64,000 bases of DNA from Geovibrio thiophilus (GTDB taxonomy: Bacteria; Chrysiogenota; Deferribacteres; Deferribacterales; Geovibrionaceae), in contig NZ_CP035108.1 in the NCBI RefSeq assembly GCF_004087915.1, positions 2,852,001 through 2,916,000 of the forward strand, given 5' to 3'. The notes under the pieces were generated by a model that was not told the DNA's origin, ran no database searches, and worked only from the letters and a program-made list of their open reading frames with translations. Shown in pieces: positions 1-10,399 of the stretch. Both the position numbers and the translations under genes were made by a program. Within the stretch, counting starts at the first letter, position 1, and every line of letters starts with the position of its first letter.

Positions 1-511
1 CTGTCGTGCCGTAGCCGCTCTGCTCAGTTATGATTGCTATCTTCTTTTTGCCGATTTTCACAAGATGCTCAAACAGCTTTTCCACAACGAGGGTATCTGA
101 CTGAGCTGTCTTGAAAACATACTTATTTACAGGAGTGACTATCTGCTGGCTTGTGGCGCAGGAGATAAGCGGGAGCCTGAATTTCTCAGCAAGATCCTTA
201 ATAACCAGAGTAGAGCCTGTTCTTGTGGGCCCGAGGACAGCCACGACCTTATCCTTTGCGGCAAGACGTTTAAAGTAACTGAGGGTTCTGTTTTCATCCC
301 CCTGTGTGTCATAAAAAACAAGCTCTATCTTATCGCCGTTGATGCCTCCGGCAGCGTTAATCTGATCCGCCAGCATTTCGACTGTCTGCTTTTCCGGCAG
401 TCCGAGATAACCTGCGGGACCTGTGACGGAGAACAAAGCGCCAAGCTTGATTGTTCCGGCAAAAGCGGAAGCTGATGCCAGAAGCAGTAAGAAAACCAAT
501 ACCTTCTTCAT
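1..511 (-). CDS. ABC transporter periplasmic binding protein, branched-chain amino-acid type (partial, 3' part off window)
   Basis: The reading frame is open from ATG at 511 to the left edge, so the C-terminal part is missing. The product starts with a signal peptide (MKKVLVFLLLLASASAFA) and continues with IKLGALFSVTGPAG, the usual opening of type-I periplasmic binding proteins of the LivK/Peripla_BP_6 family. These deliver amino acids, amides or similar solutes to an ABC permease. The later text (INAAGGINGDKIELVFYDTQ, then a VAVLGPTRTGS segment) matches the same fold. It follows ispF by 15 bp on the same strand and may be co-transcribed with it. The ligand cannot be told from this part. Confidence 0.85.
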   Translation of the reverse strand, partial: MKKVLVFLLLLASASAFAGTIKLGALFSVTGPAGYLGLPEKQTVEMLADQINAAGGINGDKIELVFYDTQGDENRTLSYFKRLAAKDKVVAVLGPTRTGSTLVIKDLAEKFRLPLISCATSQQIVTPVNKYVFKTAQSDTLVVEKLFEHLVKIGKKKIAIITEQSGYGTT

Positions 512-526
512 ATTAACCTCAATAAA

Positions 527-1006
527 TTAGATTTTTTCTATAAGAACGGTCGCGGAGGCGGCGATCCCTTCGCCCCTGCCGGTAAAACCCATCTTTTCCG
601 TTGTTGTTGCCTTCACGCTGACCTCATCAATATCTATACCGAGATCTTCAGCGATGTTCTTACGCATATCATATATATATGGAGCCATCTTCGGCGCCTG
701 AGCTATTATAACGGAATCGGAGTTAACCACTCTCCATCCTTTCTCAGCGGCGAGACGCACCGCCTCCCTGAGAAGAATGCGGGAATCAATCCCTTTATAT
801 TTATTGTCCGTATCCGGAAACAGCCCGCCTATATCAGTATGCAGCGCCGCTCCGGCTATGGCGTCCGTGACAGCGTGAAGAAGAACGTCCGCATCGCTGT
901 GCCCCGCCAGCCCTTTATCATAGGGTATATCAACTCCGCCGACTATCAGTCTTCTCTCTTCCGCAAACCTGTGAGCGTCGAGCCCGTTCCCCACTCTTAT
1001 CTTCAA
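527..1006 (-). CDS. ispF: 2-C-methyl-D-erythritol 2,4-cyclodiphosphate synthase
   Basis: IspF closes CDP-ME 2-phosphate into MEcPP in the non-mevalonate isoprenoid pathway. Metal ligands are visible as D10 and H12 (GLDAHRF) and H44 (in VLLHAVTDA), with GHSDAD before the last and the C-terminal GFTGRGEG loop present. I chose the TTG at 1006 because a good ribosome site (AAGGAG) lies 9 nt upstream and the protein then begins MKIRVGNG, as is usual, giving 159 aa. The frame stays open to an ATG at 1057, which would add 17 residues unlike the family. No ispD is fused to it. Confidence 0.95.
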   Translation of the reverse strand: MKIRVGNGLDAHRFAEERRLIVGGVDIPYDKGLAGHSDADVLLHAVTDAIAGAALHTDIGGLFPDTDNKYKGIDSRILLREAVRLAAEKGWRVVNSDSVIIAQAPKMAPYIYDMRKNIAEDLGIDIDEVSVKATTTEKMGFTGRGEGIAASATVLIEKI

Positions 1007-1170
1007 CTGCGCAAACTCCTTATCCGGAATGATACATGATTTTAATAGGAACCGCAAAAACTGTACAATGTTTTTTTAAAAACCTTTTTTATTCATGCGT
1101 TCATTTCCTCTTTATTTTTTAAAATCATTTGTGCATAATTAGTTAAGAACGTGCGTTCACGGGGTTTTTT

Positions 1171-1584
1171 ATGCTTCAAAGTTTATTAATCGGGCTGGGC
1201 GGCGCTTTGCTGCTTGTTATCTTTTCCCTCATCTATTCCTCTATGACCCGCAGAGAGGATATTGAAACCGGCGCAATAGATTTTGATGATTTGATGCACA
1301 TGCTCAAAACCAAGCAGAATCTCCGGCTGATAGATTTATCAGACTCTGCTCATTTCAGAATGCACCATCTGAAGGGAGCAGAAAATATACCTCCCCGTGC
1401 CTTCCGCAATCTGGCGGGTGAACTGCTGGACGAACGCAGGACAGTCCTTTACTGCAAGTCCGGCAGGGAGTGCCGATTAGCCTATCAGTTCCTCAAGGAA
1501 AAAGGTTACAAAACAGATAATTTATACTATCTTGACGCTCAGATGATTTATACTTCCGTGTATAAACCCAAGGAGGCTATATGA
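1171..1584 (+). CDS. membrane-anchored rhodanese-like protein
   Basis: A 137-aa protein with one N-terminal membrane segment (about residues 4-23) followed by a single rhodanese domain (about 38-130). The active-site loop is YCKSGRECR with Cys95 as the persulfide-forming residue. Single-domain rhodaneses move sulfane sulfur; the substrate is not evident. The domain is probably held at the membrane, but which side is uncertain. Its stop overlaps the start of the next gene (ATGA), so the two are probably translated together. Confidence 0.85.
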   Translation: MLQSLLIGLGGALLLVIFSLIYSSMTRREDIETGAIDFDDLMHMLKTKQNLRLIDLSDSAHFRMHHLKGAENIPPRAFRNLAGELLDERRTVLYCKSGRECRLAYQFLKEKGYKTDNLYYLDAQMIYTSVYKPKEAI

Positions 1585-1925
1585 TAGTACGCGTAAGCGA
1601 TATTGAGGCAAAGCACATCGAAAAACCAAGAGGGGGAACAGGAACCGCCGTGCAGATCCCCTATGAGGCGGCAAAGCAGTACGGAGGACAGATCATGGCT
1701 TTCGCCTTCATGGATCTTCCGCCCGAGGCATCCGTTGGTTATCACTTCCACGAAAATGATATGGAGATATACGTTCTTCTGGACGGGTTTGCCGAAGTGA
1801 ACGATAACGGACGTGAAGACGTGCTCACACCCGGTGATATGATGATCACCAACAAAGGCGAGGCGCACTCCATAGCCAACAAGACTGACAAAAATCTGTC
1901 ATTTCTCGCTCTCATACTGGAATAA
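1581..1925 (+). CDS. small cupin-domain protein
   Basis: A 114-aa single cupin barrel. The first metal motif is GYHFHENDMEIYVLLDG (two His and a Glu) and the second is PGDMMITNKGEAHSIAN (final His). Such small cupins bind a metal and serve as isomerases, dioxygenases or ligand sensors; the reaction here is unknown. It overlaps the rhodanese gene by 4 nt and is followed by a hairpin, so the two form a short unit. Confidence 0.8.
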   Translation: MIVRVSDIEAKHIEKPRGGTGTAVQIPYEAAKQYGGQIMAFAFMDLPPEASVGYHFHENDMEIYVLLDGFAEVNDNGREDVLTPGDMMITNKGEAHSIANKTDKNLSFLALILE

Positions 1926-1945
1926 AAGAAGATTTTTATATAAAA

Positions 1946-1972
1946 CGGCGGCTTTTAAAACGCCGCCCTTCC
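1946..1972 (+). terminator. hairpin after the rhodanese-cupin unit
   Basis: CGGCGG and CCGCCG-type arms around TTTTAAAA form a GC-rich stem just after the cupin stop, followed by a pyrimidine-rich stretch. It reads as a factor-independent terminator, though the T-run is interrupted by C. Confidence 0.55.
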
Positions 1973-2057
1973 CTTTTCCCTCAAATCCCGCCTGAAACGG
2001 TTGATTTTTCCCCTCACATCTGTTTATATAGCTTGCTTTAGTATATGGAGGTCTGAA

Positions 2058-2474
2058 ATGGAAAGAACTTTCGCAATCGTAAAACCTGACGCAACAGCCG
2101 CCGGCTTCACAGGTAGAATCCTTGCCCGCATAGAGCAGGAAGGCTTCAAAATAGTTGCCATCAAAAAAATATTCATGTCAAAGAAACAGGCAGAGGGCTT
2201 CTATGCCGTTCACAGCGCAAGACCCTTCTTCAATGATCTCACCAGCTTCATGAGCAGCGGACCCTGTGTGGTTATGGTTCTTGAAAAAGACGGAGCCATC
2301 AAAGAATGGAGAAACCTTATGGGCGCCACCAACCCCGCCGAAGCAGCGGAAGGCACGCTCAGAAAGGAATTCGGCAAAAACATCGACAACAACGCCACTC
2401 ACGGTTCAGACGCTCCCGAAACCGCTGCAACCGAAATTGCATACTTCTTCTCAGCACTTGAGCTTGTAGGTTAA
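2058..2474 (+). CDS. ndk: nucleoside diphosphate kinase
   Basis: Ndk balances nucleoside triphosphate pools by moving the gamma phosphate through a phospho-histidine. The catalytic residue is H115 in [10 protein letters not shown], and the N-terminus [11 protein letters not shown] is typical. The start is the ATG at 2058, preceded by GGAGG; an upstream in-frame start at 2001 would add a non-family extension. The length, 138 aa, is normal. It lies 5 bp before thrC and probably shares its transcript. Confidence 0.96.
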   Translation: MERTFAIVKPDATAAGFTGRILARIEQEGFKIVAIKKIFMSKKQAEGFYAVHSARPFFNDLTSFMSSGPCVVMVLEKDGAIKEWRNLMGATNPAEAAEGTLRKEFGKNIDNNATHGSDAPETAATEIAYFFSALELVG

Positions 2475-2479
2475 TAATT

Positions 2480-3856
2480 ATGAGATACGTAAGCACACGG
2501 GGGAAGGTTCCCGCTGTTTCTTTTAAAGACGCGGTTATGATGGGACTCGCCGATGACGGCGGTCTGCTTGTGCCTGAAAGTGTTCCCGCATTCACTGCGG
2601 ATGAGCTGACAAAGCTTTCGGCGCTGGACTATCCCTCGCTTGCTTACGGGATCATAAGCCGCTTCGCCACGGACATTGAGCCCGCGAAGCTGAAAGATAT
2701 TATTGAGAAAAGCTATGCCGCCTTCGACACGGAGGAGGTTATCCCCGTTGTCAGAAAAGGCGGGCTGTATATAGCGGAAATTTTCCACGGCCCGACCTTT
2801 GCCTTCAAGGACATTGCTCTCCAGTTCCTCGGGAACCTGTTTGAACACATACTTGAGGAAAGAGGCGAAAAGCTCAATATAGTCGGCGCCACCAGCGGCG
2901 ACACAGGCAGCGCGGCAATTTACGGTGTGCGCGGACGCAAAAACATCCGAATCTTCATTCTGCACCCCAAGGGCAGGGTAAGCCCCGTTCAGGAGATGCA
3001 GATGACCTCGGTCACTGATGAAAATGTTTTCAATCTTGCGCTTGATGGAACATTTGACGACTGTCAGGACATAGTCAAAGAGATCTTCGGCGACCTGAAA
3101 TTCAAGCATGACTTCTCACTCGGCGCTGTAAACTCCATAAACTGGGCACGGGTTCTGGCGCAGATAGTATATTACTTCTGGTGTTCGTTCCGTGCGGCGG
3201 AAAACGGCAGAAAGCCGATCTTCATTGTCCCCACAGGCAACTTCGGAAACATATTCGCCGGATATTACGCAAAACTCATGGGGCTGCCCGTCGAAAAATT
3301 TATACTCGCAACAAATGAAAACAATATCCTCAGCCGCTTCATAAACGACGGGGATTATACAGCCAAAGAGGTTGTGGCGACTTACAGCCCCTCAATGGAT
3401 ATACAGATAGCAAGCAACTTTGAGCGTTACCTCTATTTCTTCTATGATAAAGACGCCTCCAAGGTTGAAGAGCTTATGAAAACCCTGAAAACTGAAAAGG
3501 GGATAAAATTCCCCGCAGCGGACATAGCCAAGGTTCAGCAGGAGTTCGGCACATACTCCGCCGCAAATGAAGAGACAGAGGCGGTCATAGCCTCCTTCTA
3601 TAAAAGCACAGGCTACATAATCGACCCGCACACCGCATGCGGAGTGGCGGCAGGACTTAAACTCAAAACCGAATCGCCTGTTATATGTCTTTCCACCGCT
3701 CATCCGGCGAAGTTCCCTGATGTGGTTATGAAGGCAGCTGGCAAGGCACCCGAAAAGCCCGCAGGGATAATCAGACTTGAGGGTCTGCCCAGAAAGGTTG
3801 CCGACATACCGAAAGATACTGAAACTGTTAAGGAATTCATAAGACGGAACGTTTGA
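2480..3856 (+). CDS. thrC: threonine synthase
   Basis: ThrC converts O-phosphohomoserine to threonine with pyridoxal phosphate. The PLP lysine is K110 in GPTFAFKDIA, and the phosphate loop GATSGDTGSAA is clear. The 458-aa length and N-terminal MRYVSTRG fit the longer bacterial/fungal-type ThrC. Its TGA overlaps the ATG of queA by one base (TGATG), which suggests translational coupling. No other threonine genes are in view. Confidence 0.95.
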   Translation: MRYVSTRGKVPAVSFKDAVMMGLADDGGLLVPESVPAFTADELTKLSALDYPSLAYGIISRFATDIEPAKLKDIIEKSYAAFDTEEVIPVVRKGGLYIAEIFHGPTFAFKDIALQFLGNLFEHILEERGEKLNIVGATSGDTGSAAIYGVRGRKNIRIFILHPKGRVSPVQEMQMTSVTDENVFNLALDGTFDDCQDIVKEIFGDLKFKHDFSLGAVNSINWARVLAQIVYYFWCSFRAAENGRKPIFIVPTGNFGNIFAGYYAKLMGLPVEKFILATNENNILSRFINDGDYTAKEVVATYSPSMDIQIASNFERYLYFFYDKDASKVEELMKTLKTEKGIKFPAADIAKVQQEFGTYSAANEETEAVIASFYKSTGYIIDPHTACGVAAGLKLKTESPVICLSTAHPAKFPDVVMKAAGKAPEKPAGIIRLEGLPRKVADIPKDTETVKEFIRRNV

Positions 3857-4872
3857 TGAAGACTCCGGCGGAACTGTTCGATTTTCCGCTCCCCGAAGAA
3901 CTTATAGCCCAGCATCCTCCTGAGACAAGGGGCGCTTCACGCCTGCTTCTCGCCGACAGGAAGGGTTCTGTTCAGGATCTGCTTTTCCGGGATATTACCG
4001 AACTTATCACCGATGAATATTTCATTGTTATCAATAACACCCGTGTGATGAACGCACGTCTTGAGGGCTTTAAGCCCACAGGCGGCAGGGTGGAAGTCTT
4101 TCTGCTGAATAAAACCTCGTCAGATTCCTTCACAGCCCTCACAGGAGGCAAGGTGAAAGAAGGGACAGAGGTAACTGTCGGCGAAGCTGTAATCAGAATC
4201 GAAAAATTTCTTGATGACGGGCTCCGCATGATCCGATTCCTCACCCACTCACCGGAAGAGGTTATGGAAAGATGGGGGCATGTTCCCCTTCCCCCGTATA
4301 TCCGCAGAAATGACAGCGAAGAGGATAAGATCCGCTATCAGACGGTATACGCCAAGGAAGCAAAATCAGTGGCAGCGCCCACCGCAGGACTGCACTTCAC
4401 TGAAGACACACTGAACGGACTGCGGAATAAGGGTGTTGAAATCCTTGAGGTTTCCCTTGATGTGGGCATAGGTACGTTCCGCCCTATGAAGGCGGATCAT
4501 CTGGAAGACCACCGCATGCACACCGAGCGCTATCACGTGAGCAGTGAAACGGCGGATAGAATAAACAGTCTCAGGAAAAGCGGAAAGAAACTTATCTGCG
4601 TGGGAACAACGGCGATGCGCACCATGGAATCGGTCACTGACGGAAACGGCACAGTGCATGCGGGAAGCGGAGAAACAGACATTTTTATAAAACCGGGCTA
4701 CTCCTTCAAGGCTGCGGACGCTCTCATAACAAACTTCCACCTGCCCAAATCGACGCTGTTCGTTCTCGTCTGCGCCTTCGCAGGACGGGAGTCTATGCTG
4801 AACGCTTACGCACACGCAGTGGCAGAAAGATACAGATTCTTCAGCTACGGCGACGCTATGTTCATAAGGTAA
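3856..4872 (+). CDS. queA: S-adenosylmethionine:tRNA ribosyltransferase-isomerase
   Basis: QueA moves the ribosyl part of SAM onto 7-aminomethyl-7-deazaguanine in tRNA, giving epoxyqueuosine. Family signatures include APTAGLHFT in the middle and ITNFHLPKSTLFVLV near the C-terminus; length is 338 aa. The ATG at 3856 overlaps the thrC stop; a TTG one codon earlier is possible. It is followed at 40 bp by tgt, the preceding enzyme of the same pathway. Confidence 0.95.
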   Translation: MKTPAELFDFPLPEELIAQHPPETRGASRLLLADRKGSVQDLLFRDITELITDEYFIVINNTRVMNARLEGFKPTGGRVEVFLLNKTSSDSFTALTGGKVKEGTEVTVGEAVIRIEKFLDDGLRMIRFLTHSPEEVMERWGHVPLPPYIRRNDSEEDKIRYQTVYAKEAKSVAAPTAGLHFTEDTLNGLRNKGVEILEVSLDVGIGTFRPMKADHLEDHRMHTERYHVSSETADRINSLRKSGKKLICVGTTAMRTMESVTDGNGTVHAGSGETDIFIKPGYSFKAADALITNFHLPKSTLFVLVCAFAGRESMLNAYAHAVAERYRFFSYGDAMFIR

Positions 4873-4890
4873 GACTGATCCAAATTTTAA

Positions 4891-6349
<1,459 letters not shown>

Positions 6350-6354
6350 ACCTA

Positions 6355-7899
6355 ATGAAACTAAGGACCAGATGGATCATCATTTTGATTGTAGCGGTCT
6401 GGGCTGTTATTTCAGTTCTGCCTTACGGCAAGAATATGAAACTCGGGCTGGATCTTCAGGGCGGTATGCACGTCGTTCTCGGCGTGGACACCGACAAAGC
6501 GGTTGAAGGAAGACTTGAAGGCTTTACTGTAAAGATCAGAAAGGAACTCGCCGCTGAATCGGTCAACTTCGGCTATGTGCAGATGGATAATAAAGGCAGA
6601 ATCAACATCGCCCTCAACAACACGGATGATGCTGACAAGGTCAAAAAAATCATATCTGACAGATACGACACCCTCGAAGCTGTGGCATCATCCGGCAACA
6701 ATATCCTCAGCTACCGCTTCAACAATGCCGCTGTCAAACAGATCAAGGAATACGCCGTTGAGCAGTCCCTTGAGGTTGTAAGAAACAGGATCGACCAGTT
6801 CGGTGTTACCGAGCCCGTTATCCAGCGTCAGGGACAGAATCAGGTTGTTGTTCAGCTTCCGGGCATAACTGATCCGGAGAGAGCAATCAGCCTCATCGGC
6901 AGAACAGCCCAGCTCAAGTTTCACATCGTAAACGAAACAGTGAACCCCGAAGATGCGGTCAGCGGCAATATACCCTTTGACTCTATCCTTCTTTATCAGA
7001 AAGTTACAGATAAAAACACCGGTAAGGTGCTGAGCAGCGTTCCCTTTGTAGTAAAAAGAGAGGCTGTTCTCACCGGTGACTACCTTGTTGACGCCTCCGT
7101 ATCGTTCACGCAGAACAACCTTCCCGCTGTCCAGTTCACTCTGGATTCCGCAGGAAGCAAGCTGTTTGAAGAGGTCACAGGGCAGAACGTAAACAGAAGA
7201 ATGGCAATAGTGCTTGACGACAACGTTTACTCCGCCCCCGTGATCAAATCCAAAATCGCTGGCGGCAGCGCAATCATTGACGGAATCGGCACACTTGAGG
7301 AAGCAAAGGAGATAGCCATTGTTCTGAGAGCAGGCAGCCTCCCCGCTCCGGTGAGCATTGAAGAGAACAGGACAGTGGGACCCTCCCTCGGTCAGGACTC
7401 CATCAACTCCGGTCTCAAGGCTGCTCTGGCAGGCATAGCGGCAGTTATAATATTCATGGGCGTTTACTACAGAAAGTCCGGACTCATCGCCAATGCGGCT
7501 CTACTTTTCAACTTCCTGCTGATATTCGCTGTAATGAGCCAGTTTCAGGCAACGCTCACCCTTCCGGGGATAGCGGGCATGATACTTACTCTCGCCATGT
7601 CGGTTGACGCTAACGTTCTTATATACGAACGAATCAGGGAGGAACTCCGAATAGGCAGAACATCCCTCAACGCCGTTGAATACGGTTATGAAAAAGCCCT
7701 TTCAACAATCCTTGACTCGAATATAACAACAATCATCGCTGCCGTGGTTCTCTTCCAGTTCGGGACAGGACCCATAAAAGGCTTCGCGGTGACGCTCTCC
7801 ATCGGTATTCTCGCGTCCCTCTTCACGGCGCTGTTCTTCACCAGAACCGTCTTCGCCACCGTACTCGGCGGAAACGAAACAAAATCCGTGAGCATATAG
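6355..7899 (+). CDS. secD: protein translocase subunit SecD
   Basis: SecD with SecF uses the proton gradient to pull secreted proteins through SecYEG. It has an N-terminal helix, the GLDLQGGMHVVL motif after it, a large periplasmic P1 region, and six-helix RND core beginning near SGLKAALAG. The motif MILTLAMSVDANVLIYERIREE is in place. Length 514 aa is within the usual range. It lies 5 bp after yajC. Confidence 0.96.
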   Translation: MKLRTRWIIILIVAVWAVISVLPYGKNMKLGLDLQGGMHVVLGVDTDKAVEGRLEGFTVKIRKELAAESVNFGYVQMDNKGRINIALNNTDDADKVKKIISDRYDTLEAVASSGNNILSYRFNNAAVKQIKEYAVEQSLEVVRNRIDQFGVTEPVIQRQGQNQVVVQLPGITDPERAISLIGRTAQLKFHIVNETVNPEDAVSGNIPFDSILLYQKVTDKNTGKVLSSVPFVVKREAVLTGDYLVDASVSFTQNNLPAVQFTLDSAGSKLFEEVTGQNVNRRMAIVLDDNVYSAPVIKSKIAGGSAIIDGIGTLEEAKEIAIVLRAGSLPAPVSIEENRTVGPSLGQDSINSGLKAALAGIAAVIIFMGVYYRKSGLIANAALLFNFLLIFAVMSQFQATLTLPGIAGMILTLAMSVDANVLIYERIREELRIGRTSLNAVEYGYEKALSTILDSNITTIIAAVVLFQFGTGPIKGFAVTLSIGILASLFTALFFTRTVFATVLGGNETKSVSI

Positions 7900-7911
7900 G
7901 AGGGGGATGAA

Positions 7912-8826
7912 ATGTTTGAGATAATTAAACCCGGAACAAAAATAGACTTTCTCTCCTACACCAAGTACTACTTTACCGTGAGCATAATACTCACTGTTTT
8001 ATGCTTCGGAATCCTGCTTTCCAAAGGCTTCAATTACGGAATCGACTTCGCCGGCGGCACTGTTATACAGGCTCACTTTGAAAAAGATCCGAACCTTGAT
8101 GAAATCAGGAAAGCCATAAACAGCGCTGGAATCGGCGATGCGGTAATCCAGAACTTCGGAGACGGAGATGATGTTCTTATACGTCTGGAAAAGCTGGATA
8201 AAAACCTTGATGTTATCTCCAAAGATATACAGAATGCTCTTGTTCAGGCTTTCGACAGCGAAAAAGTTGAAATAGTCCGTATTGAGCAGGTGGGTCCGCA
8301 GGTAGGCGAACAGCTTAAAACCAAGGCTTTATACGCTGTTTTCTACGCTCTCATAGGCATGCTCATCTACATTGCGCTGCGCTTCAGGCTCATCTACGCA
8401 GTCGGCGCTGTGGCAGCACTTGCCCATGACGTTATCATAACCCTCGGCGTACTTAGCATTACAGGCAAAGAGATAGACCTTACGATAGTTGCGGCTATCC
8501 TCACCATCGTGGGTTATTCAATCAACGATACTGTTATAGTTTTCGACAGGGTACGTGAGAACCTCAAGGCGGAAGGCGGCTCGTCCCTTTCCGTTAAGGA
8601 TGTTCTGAACAGAAGCCTCAATGAGACGCTGACCAGAACAGTAATCACATCAGGCACAACACTCTTTGCTGTAATCGCCCTTTACTTCTTCGGCGGTGAG
8701 GTAATTAACGGATTCGCCTTTACTCTTCTCATAGGTATAGGTTTCGGAACCTACTCATCTGTTTGTGTTGCAGCGGCAATAGTTTATCTGCTCATGGCAA
8801 AAAAAGAGACTAAAGCCATAGCTTAA
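7912..8826 (+). CDS. secF: protein translocase subunit SecF
   Basis: A 304-aa RND-type membrane protein, the partner of SecD. It shows the N-terminal helix, the GIDFAGGTVIQ motif, and the core motif IVGYSINDTVIVFDRVREN. A strong AGGAGG site lies upstream. It is the last gene of the queA-to-secF unit and is followed by a clear terminator. Confidence 0.96.
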   Translation: MFEIIKPGTKIDFLSYTKYYFTVSIILTVLCFGILLSKGFNYGIDFAGGTVIQAHFEKDPNLDEIRKAINSAGIGDAVIQNFGDGDDVLIRLEKLDKNLDVISKDIQNALVQAFDSEKVEIVRIEQVGPQVGEQLKTKALYAVFYALIGMLIYIALRFRLIYAVGAVAALAHDVIITLGVLSITGKEIDLTIVAAILTIVGYSINDTVIVFDRVRENLKAEGGSSLSVKDVLNRSLNETLTRTVITSGTTLFAVIALYFFGGEVINGFAFTLLIGIGFGTYSSVCVAAAIVYLLMAKKETKAIA

Positions 8827-8850
8827 CTGCCTCTGTATTTTTAGAATTCC

Positions 8851-8887
8851 AAAGCCGCTTCTTTGAAAAAAGGAGCGGCTTTTTTTA
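8851..8887 (+). terminator. terminator after secF
   Basis: AAAGCCGCT pairs with AGCGGCTTT across a 14-nt loop and is followed by a run of seven T. This is a standard intrinsic terminator ending the secDF unit. Confidence 0.85.
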
Positions 8888-8931
8888 TGTAATTACATTA
8901 TGACAGTAGTATAATTGGTGCGGAGGATAAT

Positions 8932-9234
8932 ATGTCATACGATACGAAATACTGCGCCGAGTGCGGGGAAACCATACGGCGAAACGCTGAAATATGCCCC
9001 AAATGCGGAGTGAGGCAATACCCGCAGAAAGGGAGAAACCGACTTGCCGCTGCACTGCTTGCGTTCTTTTTGGGCGGATTCGGCATACATAAGTTTTATC
9101 TGGGGAGAACCGGATGGGGGATCGTTTATCTGCTCTTCTGCTGGACATTCATTCCGGGGCTGATAGCAATAGCGGAATCAGTATTCCTGCTCCTCATGAG
9201 CGATCAGGAATTCGATACGAAATACAACAACTGA
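8932..9234 (+). CDS. zinc-ribbon TM2-domain membrane protein
   Basis: A 100-aa protein. An N-terminal zinc ribbon (CAECG...CPKCG, residues 7-25) is followed by a TM2 domain of two membrane helices joined by the usual GGFGIHKFYLGRTGWG turn. TM2 proteins are widespread and mostly uncharacterised. A GGAGGAT site precedes the ATG. It stands alone between a terminator and a repeat region. Confidence 0.8.
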   Translation: MSYDTKYCAECGETIRRNAEICPKCGVRQYPQKGRNRLAAALLAFFLGGFGIHKFYLGRTGWGIVYLLFCWTFIPGLIAIAESVFLLLMSDQEFDTKYNN

Positions 9235-9239
9235 CATTA

Positions 9240-9264
9240 AAAAGCCCCCGATGAAACGGGGCTC
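9240..9264 (-). terminator. hairpin terminator, best read on the minus strand
   Basis: AGCCCC and GGGGCT arms enclose a 9-nt loop. On the minus strand the stem is followed by TTTTT, so it could stop transcripts from the IclR side; on the plus strand it lies just after the TM2 gene but has no T-run. Its right flank, GGGGCTCAGA, is repeated at 9406-9430. Confidence 0.5.
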
Positions 9265-9303
9265 AGACTGATGATAAATTCGGAATCTGATATTACGGAT
9301 AGA

Positions 9304-9377
9304 TGAGATTGCTTCACGTTGTTCGCAATGACAGGAAATTGCGTCACTGCGAGGAGCAAAGCGACGCGGCAGTCTCA
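9304..9377. repeat. imperfect palindromic repeat (MITE-like)
   Basis: TGAGATTGC at the left and GCAGTCTCA at the right are near-inverse ends. The inner arms TTCGCAATGAC and GTCACTGCGAGGA are also near-complementary around AGGAAATTGC. The motif (start TGAGATTGCTTC, GTCACTGCGAGGAGC, end GCAGTCTCA) resembles a palindromic repeat common in many bacterial genomes, known to me only from general experience. No gene lies in it. Confidence 0.6.
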
Positions 9378-9405
9378 GGTTTTTATTCCTTTGTAAACAC
9401 ATTCA

Positions 9406-9425
9406 AGCCCCGCCGAAGCGGGGCT
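9406..9425. terminator. perfect hairpin 3' of the IclR gene
   Basis: AGCCCCGC and GCGGGGCT form an 8-bp stem with a CGAA loop (TTCG on the minus strand), 10 bp after the IclR stop. It has no long T-run, so termination is likely but not certain. Confidence 0.5.
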
Positions 9426-9435
9426 CAGATATTTT

Positions 9436-10221
9436 CTATTCGTGGTAACCTAAGCGCTTGCTTATCTCACGGGCATATTTTCTGGCAACAGGAAGAATCT
9501 GGTTCATCAGCCTTTCATCCGTCATGCGGCATGCAGGACCGGTAACGCTGAGAGCCGCGACCGGTATTCCCAGATAATCCTTAACAGGAACAGCTACGCA
9601 GCGCACTCTCTCCTCAAACTCCTGATTATCCAGAGCGTAGTCGTCTTCTGCGACCCCTTTAAGCTCTTTTTTAAGGATAGGCAGAGACGTGATTGTGCTG
9701 TCGGTGTATCTTTTAAGTCTTGCGCCCATGTATATTTTATTAATCTCTTCTTCAGATGAGTACGCGAGCTGAACCTTTCCTATCGCAGTGCAGTAGGCGG
9801 GAACATCCTTGCCCACACGGGAAACCACCCTGACGGGAAGATTCGTCTCAACTATATCCAGATAGATTACATTCCCTTCACGGAGTATTCCTATGTAAAC
9901 CGATTCGTTCACCTCTGCCACTATCTTTTCCATAAATGGTCTGGAAAGCTTGAGTATGCCGAGTTTGCTCACAAACTTCTGCCCGAGGTTGAATATCCCG
10001 ATGCCGAGACGGTAGTTCTCAGTGTTGAAGTTCTGCTCTATGTAGCCTCTGGAGGCGAGAGTGGCAAGCAGTCTGAACACATTGTTTTTGTGCAGTCCAA
10101 GCGACTTGCTGAGTTCGGTAACGCCGAACTCGTCTTTATTTTCCGCAGTCCTGAACACTTCAAAAAGCTGAAGCGCATGATAAACTGACTGGACAGGTTT
10201 TACATCCGGTTTATAAACCAT
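9436..10221 (-). CDS. IclR-family transcriptional regulator
   Basis: A 261-aa protein with an N-terminal winged helix-turn-helix (about residues 18-75, with LSKSLGLHKNNVFRLLATLASRGYI) and a C-terminal IclR effector domain (about 90-255, with GNVIYLDIVETN and VPAYCTAIGK). IclR proteins bind small organic acids and act as repressors or activators of nearby catabolic genes. No such gene is adjacent on either side, so the target is unclear. AAAGGAG precedes the ATG. Confidence 0.9.
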   Translation of the reverse strand: MVYKPDVKPVQSVYHALQLFEVFRTAENKDEFGVTELSKSLGLHKNNVFRLLATLASRGYIEQNFNTENYRLGIGIFNLGQKFVSKLGILKLSRPFMEKIVAEVNESVYIGILREGNVIYLDIVETNLPVRVVSRVGKDVPAYCTAIGKVQLAYSSEEEINKIYMGARLKRYTDSTITSLPILKKELKGVAEDDYALDNQEFEERVRCVAVPVKDYLGIPVAALSVTGPACRMTDERLMNQILPVARKYAREISKRLGYHE

Positions 10222-10326
10222 AAAATACTCCTTTAAGAACCCATAATCGGGCTAATGAAACATATAGTGTGCGAAACCGCACAGATACAACGTTTATTCT
10301 TATAATAACAGGCTAACGTTTGAAAG

Positions 10327-10355
10327 AATATAAAATATCGTTATAAACAAAACAA
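10327..10355 (-). promoter_or_regulatory. possible sigma-70-type promoter of the IclR gene
   Basis: On the minus strand TTGTTT (10350-10355) and TATATT (10327-10332) are separated by 17 nt, about 105 bp before the IclR start, within an AT-rich gap. A direct repeat AACGTTT flanks nearby sequence. The match is by eye only. Confidence 0.35.
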
Positions 10356-10399
10356 GTTTTTTCTTTGTTATTGAAAAAAATAATTACTGCTCGCCTTAA

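Noticed and set aside
2001..2057. longer N-terminus for ndk
   Set aside because: The ATG at 2058 has a GGAGG site and gives the usual NDK start; the extension is unlike the family.
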